NCBI GenBank assembly: GCA_907163375.1
Contig: CAJQUW010015597.1
Coordinates: 496,001 to 560,000 of the forward strand
Length of the DNA: 64,000 bases
Direction of reading: 5' to 3'
Origin: Prostheceraeus crozeri
Taxonomy: Eukaryota > Platyhelminthes > Polycladida > Euryleptidae
In this document: piece after piece, positions 55,884 through 64,000 of the stretch
Position numbering within the stretch: position 1 is the first letter of the stretch
Layout: every line of letters begins with the position of its first letter
Made by a program: the position numbers and the translations under genes
Notes under the pieces: generated by a model
Told to the model about the DNA's origin: nothing
Seen by the model: the letters and a program-made list of their open reading frames with translations, nothing else
Databases searched by the model: none

Positions 55884-56547
55884 ATTTGATTGAAAGAGTT
55901 TATCAGTCTCCCACGCCCTCCAATTTGTCAACTATTCAGTCTTGGGTGGACGAAAAGTGCATGGTCATCAACAAATCGAAAAGCAAGCAAATAATTTTTA
56001 AATGCTCTCTTAATTTTACCGTGCCAATAATACCTGATATCAAGGTAGTCAAAGTCCTAAAAATTCTTGGTGTCATCTGGTCTGATAATTTAAGCTGGGA
56101 CGAGCATTTCAAATCAGTTTCGAAAATATGTTCACAAAGACTTTATGTCATTCGTCGACTAAAACCGTATCTATCTAAAAATCAGCTTGTTGAAGCGCTT
56201 GATAGCGCGATTCTGTGTTAACGTAGGCCTATGCTGCTCCCATTTTTTGTCACCGAACTCAAAGTGTACAATCTAAGATTCGTCGCATTACGAAACGTGC
56301 TCACCATATTATCTGCGGATTCAAATGTAGGTGTAACATAGTGTGCGATATTGATGACCTGTTCAGCAAGTTAATTTTTTCTTTTTTGCTGAAATGTGAA
56401 AACCCACTTCATCCTTTGAGAGAAATTGTTCCTCGTCGTCTACATTTTTCAAGACACTTTGCAATAGACGTTTTTCGCACCGCTAGAAGAAGCAACGCAT
56501 TTTCTATAAAAGCTTGTCTTGACTTCAATATGTCCTTCCAACGCTGA
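55884..56547 (+). pseudogene. LINE reverse transcriptase, C-terminal part
   Basis: Continues the RT after the piggyBac element: NLIERVYQSPTPSNLSTIQS, then CMVINKSKSKQIIF, VVKVLKILGVIWSDNLSWDE and QRLYVIRRLKPYLSKNQLVE. The KxLGVxxSxxLxWxxH pattern is the classical thumb region of LINE RTs. A stop at 56219 and a shift follow. Frame 56341-56547 then ends with LREIVPRRLHFSRHFAI and a short tail. Confidence 0.82.
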
Positions 56548-56662
56548 GATTGAACTCTTGAGTAACTGCAACTTTATTTGTATGTAAATGTCACACTTTA
56601 CTCTCCGTTATTTTGTATTAGCATTTGTATTGAATGATTTTTATTTTTCATGAAATACACTT

Positions 56663-56663
<1 letters not shown>

Positions 56664-56711
<48 letters not shown>
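56664..56711 (+). repeat. (CTA)n microsatellite, LINE 3' tail
   Basis: About 15 CTA units directly after the LINE 3' end, followed immediately by the decayed PLE. The same microsatellite recurs at 58362-58390, 58531-58562 and 58757-58776 within the PLE 3' array. Confidence 0.95.
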
Positions 56712-56713
<2 letters not shown>

Positions 56714-57962
56714 CTATAAACGAGGGCATTCAACGTGTCTCTCGAGCCTTTTCACGATATCCTGATCCTCGCCGACCGAATGAAGATATTTTAGAACTCC
56801 TTCGCCTTTCGCTCGAGGGCAACGACTTCGTTTTCCAAGAAGAGCGATATCTCCAGGTATCAGGAGTCGCAATGGGGAAAGCATTTGGCGGCTCATTCGC
56901 CAACATTTATCTGGGCGAGTGGGAGTCATCTGCTCTATCATCATCTGACTTACGTCCCAGCATGTGGGTTCGATTCCAAGACGATATCTTCGCGGTATGG
57001 GATCATGGACCTAACACTCTGCGCGATTTCCTTCTACATCTCAACTCAGTCGATCCACATATCCAAGTTGATCTTCAGCAGCATGCATATTCAATACGAT
57101 ACTTGGATGTTGAAATTTATCGTTCTTCATCTAACCATCTTGCCCACAGAATCGGCTTCAAAGATACAGCTCGCCATCAAATTTTGCCAATCGACTCTCA
57201 CCATCCTGCCCATGTACACAAGGGTGTTATCTTCTCCCAGATCCTCAGATGGGCCACTCGATCCTCGACTCGTGAGGACTTCGATGGCACGTGTCGCACT
57301 GTCTTTCCTGTCTGGCGCTCTTCAGGCATATCTCGTACTGCCATTCGTTCAGCTTGGCGTCGGGTTCTCAGACTCACAAATTTCACCACCTCTTGGACCC
57401 CAGGCTTCAAGAAATGCGAAGGCCCTCGTTGTGGTGCTTGTCAGTTTGCTCACGAATGCTCAACATTCAAGGACTCTGAGCCACACGCTCCCATGCCATT
57501 CTTTACAATTTATCGTGTAACTCGTATTGCTGCATCTATGTCGTGAGATGTACTCAATGTGGAGTCTCTTACGTTGGCCAGACTTCTAATCCCCTACGCC
57601 AACGCATCAGTCAGCACCTCCGAGCAATCAGAAATAGAGACCCTGAGTCACCTATGGTACCTCATTTCTCCCATATCTGCGATATCTCAAGTTTCTCCTT
57701 CTTCGCCATCGACCGATGCATCGCAGATCAAAATCGTTTGGCAAAGGAAAATTGATGGATCCAAAAATTAAATACCCTCCGTCCCAACGGTCTTAACCGT
57801 TCTATTTCAAAATCACCCAATATTGTGAATTTAGTTACCCATCATGCTGATTGCACTGCTAAACTCAATAGTTTAATCAAAGAGGCTTGTCGTCAAGTGA
57901 CTGACATTTCTGTGCGCTTGTCATTTAAAAATGACAAAAATCTTTTAAGTATTTTACAATGA
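56712..57962 (+). pseudogene. second Penelope-like element, 5'-truncated RT / GIY-YIG
   Basis: Begins in the middle of the RT. Motif B reads YLQVSGVAMGKAFGGSFANI and motif C MWVRFQDDIFAVWDHG, where the usual YxDD is FQDD. Then come SIRYLDVEIYRSSSNHLAHR, a Cys-rich linker CEGPRCGACQFAHEC and, in the next frame, the endonuclease core CCIYVVRCTQCGVSYVGQTS with LRQRISQHLR. The frame shift lies between the linker and GIY-YIG (before 57543), and a TGA at about 57755 interrupts WIQKLNTLRPNGLN. It differs clearly from the PLE at 33662, so two PLE families are present. It starts directly at the LINE's (CTA)n tail. Confidence 0.85.
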
Positions 57963-58221
57963 TTTTCTATTTTCATCCGCTGTTGTCAATAGTTTATTAT
58001 TTTATTATCTTATGTATCCTTTTATTGTTTTATATTTACTTCATCACAATAAGTTTGTGGTTGCGTCATCTTTGTGAAATCATGGCATAGACATCTCTTG
58101 TCACCTAACTGTAACAGCATACCATATGCCTCGTGTGTCCACATTGATTTTCATAACAATGTTTGATCAATATTTACCATTTATCCTGCTCTTGCAGGAG
58201 TTATACACGCACTGTGTCACA
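57963..58221 (+). other. PLE 3' region, non-coding
   Basis: AT-rich sequence between the last PLE coding stop and the first hammerhead-like motif. No gene is visible. Confidence 0.5.
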
Positions 58222-58261
58222 TACCACTGACGAAGCCCTTGAGAGGGCGAATATATTGGTG
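58222..58261 (+). ncRNA. hammerhead ribozyme-like motif 1
   Basis: TACCA pairs with TGGTG (stem I, one G-U). The core is CTGACGA, followed by one A, stem II GCCC/GGGC with loop TTGAGA, then GAAT, TAT and T before the 3' stem strand. The second core box is GAAT instead of GAAA, which probably impairs cleavage. Confidence 0.6.
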
Positions 58262-58397
58262 CCTTCATTCAGTGAAAATTTTGATATTTTGACTAATCTG
58301 GGACATAATTGGGCAGAGTGAGAGACATGCGTCGATCATTTAATGGTAGACGCTTTCTTCTACCTACTACTACTACTACTACTACTACTAATTGTAT

Positions 58398-58436
58398 CAC
58401 CACTGAAGAAGGCCGAGGGCCGAAATATATTTGGTG
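58398..58436 (+). ncRNA. hammerhead ribozyme-like motif 2
   Basis: CACCA pairs with TGGTG (5 bp stem I). The core CTGAAGA fits CTGANGA. One A, then stem II GGCC/GGCC with loop GAG, core GAAA, and TATATT before the closing strand. Predicted cleavage is just before TGGTG. Type I hammerheads with a minimal stem III are known from Penelope-like elements. Confidence 0.72.
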
Positions 58437-58527
58437 CATATTGACGAACATCTCAGCTTTTTTTATTCAGAGCGTGACAGAGTGAGCGACATGCGTCGGC
58501 CTCAACAAGGTCGACGCTTCCTATTAC

Positions 58528-58562
<35 letters not shown>

Positions 58563-58617
58563 GTTTAAGCTTCAATGTAATCAGTGGCGGCAATAAATCA
58601 CTGATGATTGACTTTTG

Positions 58618-58657
58618 CACCACTGACGAAGGCCTATAACGGCTGAAATATTTGGTG
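58618..58657 (+). ncRNA. hammerhead ribozyme-like motif 3
   Basis: CACCA pairs with TGGTG. Core CTGACGA, one A, stem II GGCC/GGCT (one G-U) with loop TATAAC, core GAAA, and TATT. Stem II differs from the other two copies but stays paired, which supports selection on structure. Confidence 0.72.
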
Positions 58658-58840
58658 TCTCCGAACTTGTGACTTTTGATTTTCGGGACGGAATTGGGGC
58701 AGCGACAGAGCGCGAGACATGCGTCGACATTTCAGTCGACGCATTTTCTCTCGAACTACTACTACTACTACTACTGTTTAAGCTTCAATGTAATCAGTGG
58801 CGGCAATAAATCACTGATGATTGACTTTTGCACCAAATAT

Positions 58841-60164
58841 GAAAATTGAGTGCATGGTGATGTAGCACGAATGAAATGGCCCGTTAGTGTAGGCTAACGT
58901 TTGTTAGTCAGTGTAAATTAAGTGCAAAATCGAATTAAATGATGACTCATGACTTTGAGGTTATGTAAATGAAGCCTTGTTTATTACAATCAATGCTGCC
59001 GATACGGACATGGGCCATTTTGTCTTGGTGAACCAATCATTAATAGAACGATAAAACCTTTGGTGTAAATATCATTCATAGTCACATTATGCAAAACCCA
59101 TATAGCCCCAAGTCATGCCCATATTACCCCCTGGTAGAGTGTCAAATGGGTATTCTGATACTTTCTACAAAATCGCTTCTTGCATGTGAGTTTTTCCGGA
59201 ACGAAAAGATATACTTTTGTAAAATCTAAATCTGAATATTTGTTCCATATTATTCATATCATAATGCCCATAGCAGTCCCGCCTCCACTATCTCAATTTG
59301 ACTAAATTTAAGAAAAATGCCCACATGTAGGCATTTTTCATCTATGATGAAAATTAGCACTGTGAAATCGCATGGTTAATTCGTTAGATACTACTTATTT
59401 TGTTCGATCATATACGCACCAAATTACATCGGTATGGATAAAATCATTCAGTTTAATTGCACAAAACAACAAAGCGTCCATTTTGCATATTTTCATAGAC
59501 AAATTTAGAAAGTGCGATTTTGAAAAGGCACAACTTCTAAATTATTCATTCAATCCATCTGAAATTTTCAACACAAAATTTTCAACACTGCTTTCGTCTG
59601 ATTTAAAAGTATTTAACTGAAGAATGATTAATTGAAAATATTGAAATTGAATTATTCAATTATTGCTCTATAATTGAAAAACCAATGGAAAAATGCCTAC
59701 ATGTAAAGAGCTTTGCGGTCGAATTATCATAAGCTTTTACCACTGCCACTTCCTGATTAAAGGAATAATATCTATGTTAAATATGAAAAGCAATGTTGCT
59801 AATTAAGCAAAGATGTTTAGTCAATTAGCATGTTATTTATCAGGCCGTATTTAGCCTATAGATTATCGAATGCTATGTGATTGCAAAATCAAATAAAATG
59901 ATATATGGTATCCATAAAGTAATTGTAAACTTTCTATGATTTCAAAATGTAAAAGTGGTAGAGCAGAATTAGGCCTACCGGAATTAGAGTGGCCGGAATC
60001 TCCTTGTGTTTGATAATGACATAAAAAAGAATCACGTCACATACTTTTTACAGCTCGTAGAGGTGCGACAATTCTCTTTACAAAATTTCATGGCGCCGAT
60101 GAAACCAAGATCGCATTCGCTTTGTGACTTATTAATTAAATCACAAATAGCAGAGTAGATAGGC
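58841..60164. other. no gene recognised
   Basis: AT-rich intergenic DNA. CCCATATAGCCCC words near 59098 and GCAGTCCCGCCTCCACTATC near 59272 resemble sequences near 49780 and 50140. Short open frames carry no motif. Confidence 0.5.
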
Positions 60165-60790
60165 CCTATAAGTGGATAGAGTGTCGACTCAAAAAAGTGT
60201 CTGTATACAGTGAAAACTTTTATATGAAAAGATTCAGTTTTTACGGAGATTGCGGTCGTGTGGTCCAAAAAATTATTTGAGCAGTTTTTAAGAATCTAAA
60301 ATTCTTGAAAATTTGTATACTACCGATATGAAGCTCCTTTATAAGTTGTATGAAACAAGTTGGATATCAAAAGGAATGAATATGTGCTAAGAACCACCTT
60401 AATCAAGCAAGCTGCATGATTATCAAGTGAATTTCATGAACTGCATTATAATTCAAATCCGTGCAAGTCTTCAACGAGAAGTTGAGATCTTATTGACAGC
60501 TTCTCGGCTAAAATGTCATGCTTTTCATTCTGTTTTCAGCGGCATGATTTAATGATTCACACAGCGTCATTTCTTGAATCTGAATAGTAATGTGAGCCCA
60601 TTTACAACTTTTAAAGTTGATTGTAATCAGTTTCTCTGACTACAATGTTTTGCTCATTCAGCGGCAGTTTGTAATATGATCAAGCTTAAGAAAATAATCT
60701 TTTTCTAATCTATAGTTATGGTAACCCATCGAATTGCTAATTAAACAAACTATATTGCCTCTCCAAGTTGTCATGACATGGAGGATTTGT
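60165..60790 (+). repeat. unclassified dispersed repeat, copy 2
   Basis: Inverted counterpart of 40130-40735, about 20 kb away. Shared order: CTGTATACAGTGAAAA-like start, ATATGAAAAGATTCAGTTTT, GTGGTCCAAAAAA, AAGTTGGATATCAAAAGGAA, and TTCTTGAATCTGAATAG near 60573. It has no coding capacity. By eye roughly three quarters of positions agree, so the copies are old. Confidence 0.72.
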
Positions 60791-61189
60791 GGAATACTGT
60801 TCCCTATTCTGTATGGCTATCATTATCAATCAAATTCGTTTACATCTCTCCAAACGTGCATATCTCACAGGTGATGCTGGGTCTCAACCTGTTCTCGACT
60901 CATGTTCATTTAATGAAATCGAACCTGTATACACATTAGGGATGTAATAAATGCTGAGTTACCACTCCACCTAATATACTTACTCTATGATAAAGAAACA
61001 TAATCAAATGAAGAAAAATATTGACCCACGCAGTTCCGAATCCGAAGATGAGTCAATTCCGACATATGCACTAAAGATCAACAGGTTGGGATTTCTTTAT
61101 AATAAGGGCCCACTGCTACAGTAAAAGCAGTCAATCAGAAAGTTTGTATTAGGGCCTATACAAAATATCAGTTTACATTAGTAGACCAG

Positions 61190-61850
61190 TCAGCTGCAGA
61201 AGATCAGGGAATTCAACATGGACATTTACAGACGATGCTCAAAATTCCAAGCCATTGAGTTTACGTGATATTGAGACGTGGGTAGAAGACAATAGAATAA
61301 GTTTGAATTTTGAAAAGTCAAAGCAAATGATGTTTCGCAAAAGTGATTGTGACCATTACCATTTGCAATATCCAAATATTAAGGTCTCCGAAAATTTGAA
61401 AATTCTTGGAATTCGCTGGAATTATGAACTCAAGTGGGACGCTCATTTTGATGAAATAGTGAAAATTGCCCTACAACGTCTATTTGTTATGCGTAAATTG
61501 AACGTACTGCTACCATATAAGTATATAATTGAGGTGTACAAGGACATTGTGTTATCTGTGCTATTATATGCCCCTTGTTTGTTTGGCTTCCAAGAAATGT
61601 TAATGACAGATTGGAAGCATTTCAACATCGGTGTCAAAAGCTCATCTGTGGAAAGAATTGCAGTTGTGACAAGCTTCCCAAACTTTCAGACTTACGCGAA
61701 ATTTATGCAATCTCTTTCCTTCAGAATTTCATCCTTTACACGAATTGGTTCCACCGCGATTACACCATTCAGGTTATCTAAGACTACCGCATGTGCTCAC
61801 ATTCGTAGACTTCATTCATTCTTCCCGTGGACGTGAATGCCATTGAACAA
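61190..61850 (+). pseudogene. LINE RT 3' fragment
   Basis: 5'-truncated. The frame from about 61225 reads SLRDIETWVEDNRISLNFEK, then VSENLKILGIRWNYELKWDA and IALQRLFVMRKLNVLLPYKY. It corresponds to the thumb region of the LINE at 55884-56221 and is likely the same clade. Near 61620-61680 a second frame takes over (LEAFQHRCQKLICGKNCSC), so it is frameshifted. The tail lacks a clear microsatellite. Confidence 0.8.
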
Positions 61851-62378
61851 TGCATTTTAGTGTTTTTTTCTTTTCTGATGATTTGCCCACGTTTTGTAAA
61901 GCCTTCGATTTTCAATTTGATGAAAATATACGCCAACTTATTTACTTAGTTATTAGTTAAACCTCAAAATATTGCAAGCCAGTAATGGTATGATTCAAAT
62001 TTGCCGGAATATTTTCATGCGCTTTGTTTTTTTTTTATAATTTTTACTCACGCTTCCACAGGCCAGGCTTTGCGATAATCATATAGGTCCCCTACAATGA
62101 TAAATTTAAGTGCACGTGTTGTAATTCCTCTGCACCAAATCTCTTACCAAGTCTCTTCTTAGCTATGATTAGATATTCTTAAACTACTTTCTTTTTCTGA
62201 CCCTTTCTGCCTTTCTTTTTCTGCTTTTTCCACCAATTGGAGTTTCTCGGACTGCCAAGGCTCGTGCTTTCGAAACCATTTTGAAATATATTTGTTAAAA
62301 TACCATGATAAAGAAGGAGCAAACAAAGTTAAATTAGCTAAATAAAACAAATCATGGATTTGCGTTTTAATTATAAAA

Positions 62379-62519
62379 TTAACTGGGCACTTATGGGTTA
62401 TCTTCTGGGTAGAAAATATTCTCACTTACATGTACTTGATGTTTTGTGACGATTGATTCATTTCTACAGATTTTCGACAAATTTGAAAACGTGGGGAGAT
62501 AACCCATAAGTACCATTAA
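62379..62519. mobile_element. TTAA-flanked MITE-like hairpin
   Basis: TTAA lies at 62379-62382 and 62516-62519. Inside, GCACTTATGGGTTATCT and the inverted AGATAACCCATAAGTAC face each other across about 90 bases. The ends do not match the piggyBac ends at 53254, so a different TTAA-targeting family or a chance hairpin is possible. Confidence 0.45.
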
Positions 62520-63259
62520 CTGTACTGAATGCTCGTGTTTATGTAAGCCTGAAACTGTAGTTTCACGACTAAGACTGACTGTTGATGGAAGTCGGATTTT
62601 GAAAAAAACAAGAAACATGATGAAACATAGATTTATTGTTCATGTCAGCGTCAATGAATTGCCAATTATTCAAAATTATATATTCACAAAAACAATTCAT
62701 AATTGGACAGAATTTGATTCCTTTAAAATTGCAATTGCTTTTTCCCAATCCATCATCAGTCACGTGCGTTTCACATGAGAGAAATATAGGCCTATGTTTT
62801 AACATTCTATTTTTGCGATGTGACATGAGTGGAGTTTGCCTCTCTTCATCTATCTGCAACTCGGAACAGCTACAACTTCACCCTGTGTCAACAGTTATAG
62901 TTAACAGTTTTCCAACCAGACACAGATCTAGAAATTTCTAGATCTGTGCAACCAGAGAACAAAATGTTATTTATAGCTCATCGAAACATTCCCAACAAGA
63001 CGGGAATTCCATAGTAACGCTCAGTTGCCATCCGATGCGATGACGTACCTATGTCGTTTTCGGTCGATAGCAGCAGTCAGCAGGGAAGCTACACCGGATT
63101 TCATTCACTTCGTACATGTGTTGTTTATCTTCAATTTTGCTGTTCATGTTGGTGTTCACGTCTTTTGGTCACGTCTATTCGTCGAATTCTTAGATTGGCT
63201 CAATTAGTTTCAGACAATGCAATAATAGGAATGAGTCACGGCGTCATAGCATCTGCTGC

Positions 63260-63266
63260 TATATAA
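63260..63266 (+). promoter_or_regulatory. TATA box of the oxygenase gene
   Basis: TATATAA within GCTGCTATATAACCGC. Transcription would start about 30 bases downstream, near CCTCACTGTTCAGTG (63296-63310), which contains initiator-like TCA. This gives a 5' leader of 70-90 bases before the ATG. A TGACGT word lies upstream near 63041. Confidence 0.5.
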
Positions 63267-63378
63267 CCGCTGGATTGCAAAATTACAATTGCTTACCTCA
63301 CTGTTCAGTGACGGAGCAGCTTCAGGACTGCAGCGAAGTGACTTACGGTAGTAAAATTCACTTCTTAGATAAGTCTTT

Positions 63379-63897
63379 ATGGGGACAATGATAGAAGAAT
63401 CTGTGCCTGTTTTGGACATATCGTGTCTCAGTGTCGATAAGACTGAGAACAGCATCAAAACAGAAGCCTGGAGCAATGTGAAAGACGGATTGATTGACGC
63501 ACTGGTTGAAGTTGGGTTTCTACAAGTTACAGGACACGGAATACCAAAAGAAGCAATTGAAAGATGCTTTGATAGCGGAAATCGCTTCTTCTGTAAACCT
63601 CACGAATACAAGATGAATTATTATCGTGATTATAAAAGTACTCGTTGTGGATACGTGCCCCTTGCAAAACACCAAGATGGAGACATAGTGATTGAACGCT
63701 TTAATTTAGACAAACCCGCCGATAGAAAGGAAGTATTGGATGTTTGTCATTCATGTGATAATTGGCTTGATAGAGACTTTGAAAAACATTCTATGGAACT
63801 AATCAAATTTTCCCAGCAACTTATTCTCCGTCTTATGAAACTGCTTGGTTATGGATTGATGCCTGAGGACCCAGAATTCTTTGTGAGAAAATTCAAG
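63379..63897 (+). CDS. 2-oxoglutarate/Fe(II) oxygenase, first exon (isopenicillin N synthase-like)
   Basis: The first exon has 173 codons and ends in phase 0 at AAG before donor GTGAGC. It reads VPVLDISCLSVD, GLIDALVEVGFLQVTGHGIP, then DSGNRFFCKPHEYKMNYYRD and TRCGYVPLAKH. This is the N-terminal domain (DIOX_N) of the isopenicillin-N-synthase-like dioxygenases, with the hallmark GFxxVxxHGI and the FF..P...K patterns. The catalytic HxD...H and Arg that bind iron and 2-oxoglutarate are expected in later exons, beyond the window. Family members hydroxylate or oxidise small molecules; the substrate cannot be told. An alternative start is the ATG at 63388. Confidence 0.87.
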
Positions 63898-64000
63898 GTG
63901 AGCTGTGATTGAGGTTAGACTTCAACATTATTATTGTTGCAACATTAGCCACAGTACCTGACCGTATTATTAGTTAATCATAATCATCCCCTAATGGGCT
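63898..64000 (+). other. start of first intron of the oxygenase gene
   Basis: Begins with GTGAGCTGTG after exon 1. Nothing else is visible before the window ends. Confidence 0.7.

Larger units (their letters stand above)
50565..56711 (+). mobile_element. two-ORF LINE (CR1/Jockey-like), interrupted by piggyBac
   Basis: Order: ORF1 (50565-51337), AP endonuclease (51343-52120), RT first half (52296-53253), piggyBac insertion, RT remainder (55880-56221 and a further frame to 56547), and a (CTA)n tail at 56664-56711. Non-LTR retrotransposons copy by target-primed reverse transcription. Stops and shifts in both ORFs show this copy is dead. A related 3' fragment lies at 61190-61850. Confidence 0.88.
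58222..58840 (+). repeat. tandem PLE 3' array: hammerhead, hairpin, (CTA)n, three units
   Basis: Three diverged units start at 58222, 58398 and 58618 (176 and 220 bp apart). Each has a hammerhead-like motif, the words GACAGAG/GAGAGACATGCGTCG, a hairpin at 58329-58353, 58493-58517 or 58721-58742, and a CTA tract. A ~60-bp segment with an internal ATCAGTG/CACTGAT hairpin (58563-58622) is repeated nearly exactly at 58779-58838. The last unit stops right after CACCA, before a fourth core. Confidence 0.8.

Noticed and set aside
58222-58840. Regular repeats as a CRISPR-like array
   Set aside because: Units are diverged, contain ribozyme-like and microsatellite parts, and lie in an animal genome next to a retroelement; there are no spacers of constant length.

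Overview
The window looks like nuclear DNA of a transposon-rich invertebrate animal, probably marine. Genes are split by GT-AG introns, a canonical animal P4-ATPase gene fills the left 39 kb, and nearly everything else is metazoan mobile DNA (CR1/L2-type LINEs, two Penelope-like element families, piggyBac, Tigger-like and hAT-like pieces, MITEs). The phylum cannot be fixed from the sequence. A deuterostome such as an echinoderm or hemichordate would fit, but that is a guess.

Region 1 (1-39153): the 3' part of an ATP8A-type phospholipid flippase gene on the + strand. Eleven exons with matching splice phases encode the last ~471 residues, from the nucleotide-binding/P-domain boundary through the ATP-hinge motif and the C-terminal membrane segments to the autoinhibitory GYAFS tail and a stop. 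The 5' part lies upstream of the window. Introns carry the mobile DNA. The 17688-23119 intron holds a three-layer nest: an old retroelement remnant, split by an L2-like LINE, itself split by a CR1-like LINE. The 13.6-kb last intron holds a Tigger/pogo-like MITE, a ~850-bp foldback, an hAT-like remnant and a nearly pristine Penelope-like element (PLE). That PLE has a 13-bp target duplication, an intact RT plus GIY-YIG ORF, and a 1.79-kb inverted 5'-truncated copy of itself.

Region 2 (39154-50560): intergenic. It contains a MITE with ~56-bp inverted ends and an alternating higher-order tandem repeat, a segment flanked by TA microsatellites with inverted GGCGCT minisatellites, a small TA-flanked MITE, a BEL/Pao-like gag scrap, a cluster of AATCCCGGGATT palindromes and a BED-finger-like scrap.

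Region 3 (50565-58840): a decayed two-ORF LINE with a piggyBac element inserted exactly at TTAA inside the RT, just after the YADD catalytic motif. Removing the insert restores the LINE frame. The LINE ends in a (CTA)n tail, which is followed at once by a second, decayed PLE. Its 3' region is a tandem array of three hammerhead-ribozyme-like motifs, each followed by a covarying hairpin and a (CTA)n tract. This array is the most interesting structure in the window.

Region 4 (58841-64000): mostly anonymous DNA with a second copy of a ~600-bp unknown repeat, a LINE 3' fragment and a TTAA-flanked MITE-like hairpin. At the right edge, a TATA-type promoter and the first exon of a 2-oxoglutarate/Fe(II) oxygenase gene (isopenicillin-N-synthase-like family) start on the + strand.

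No tRNA, rRNA or CRISPR locus was seen. All homology calls are from reading translations against remembered family motifs; no database search was run.
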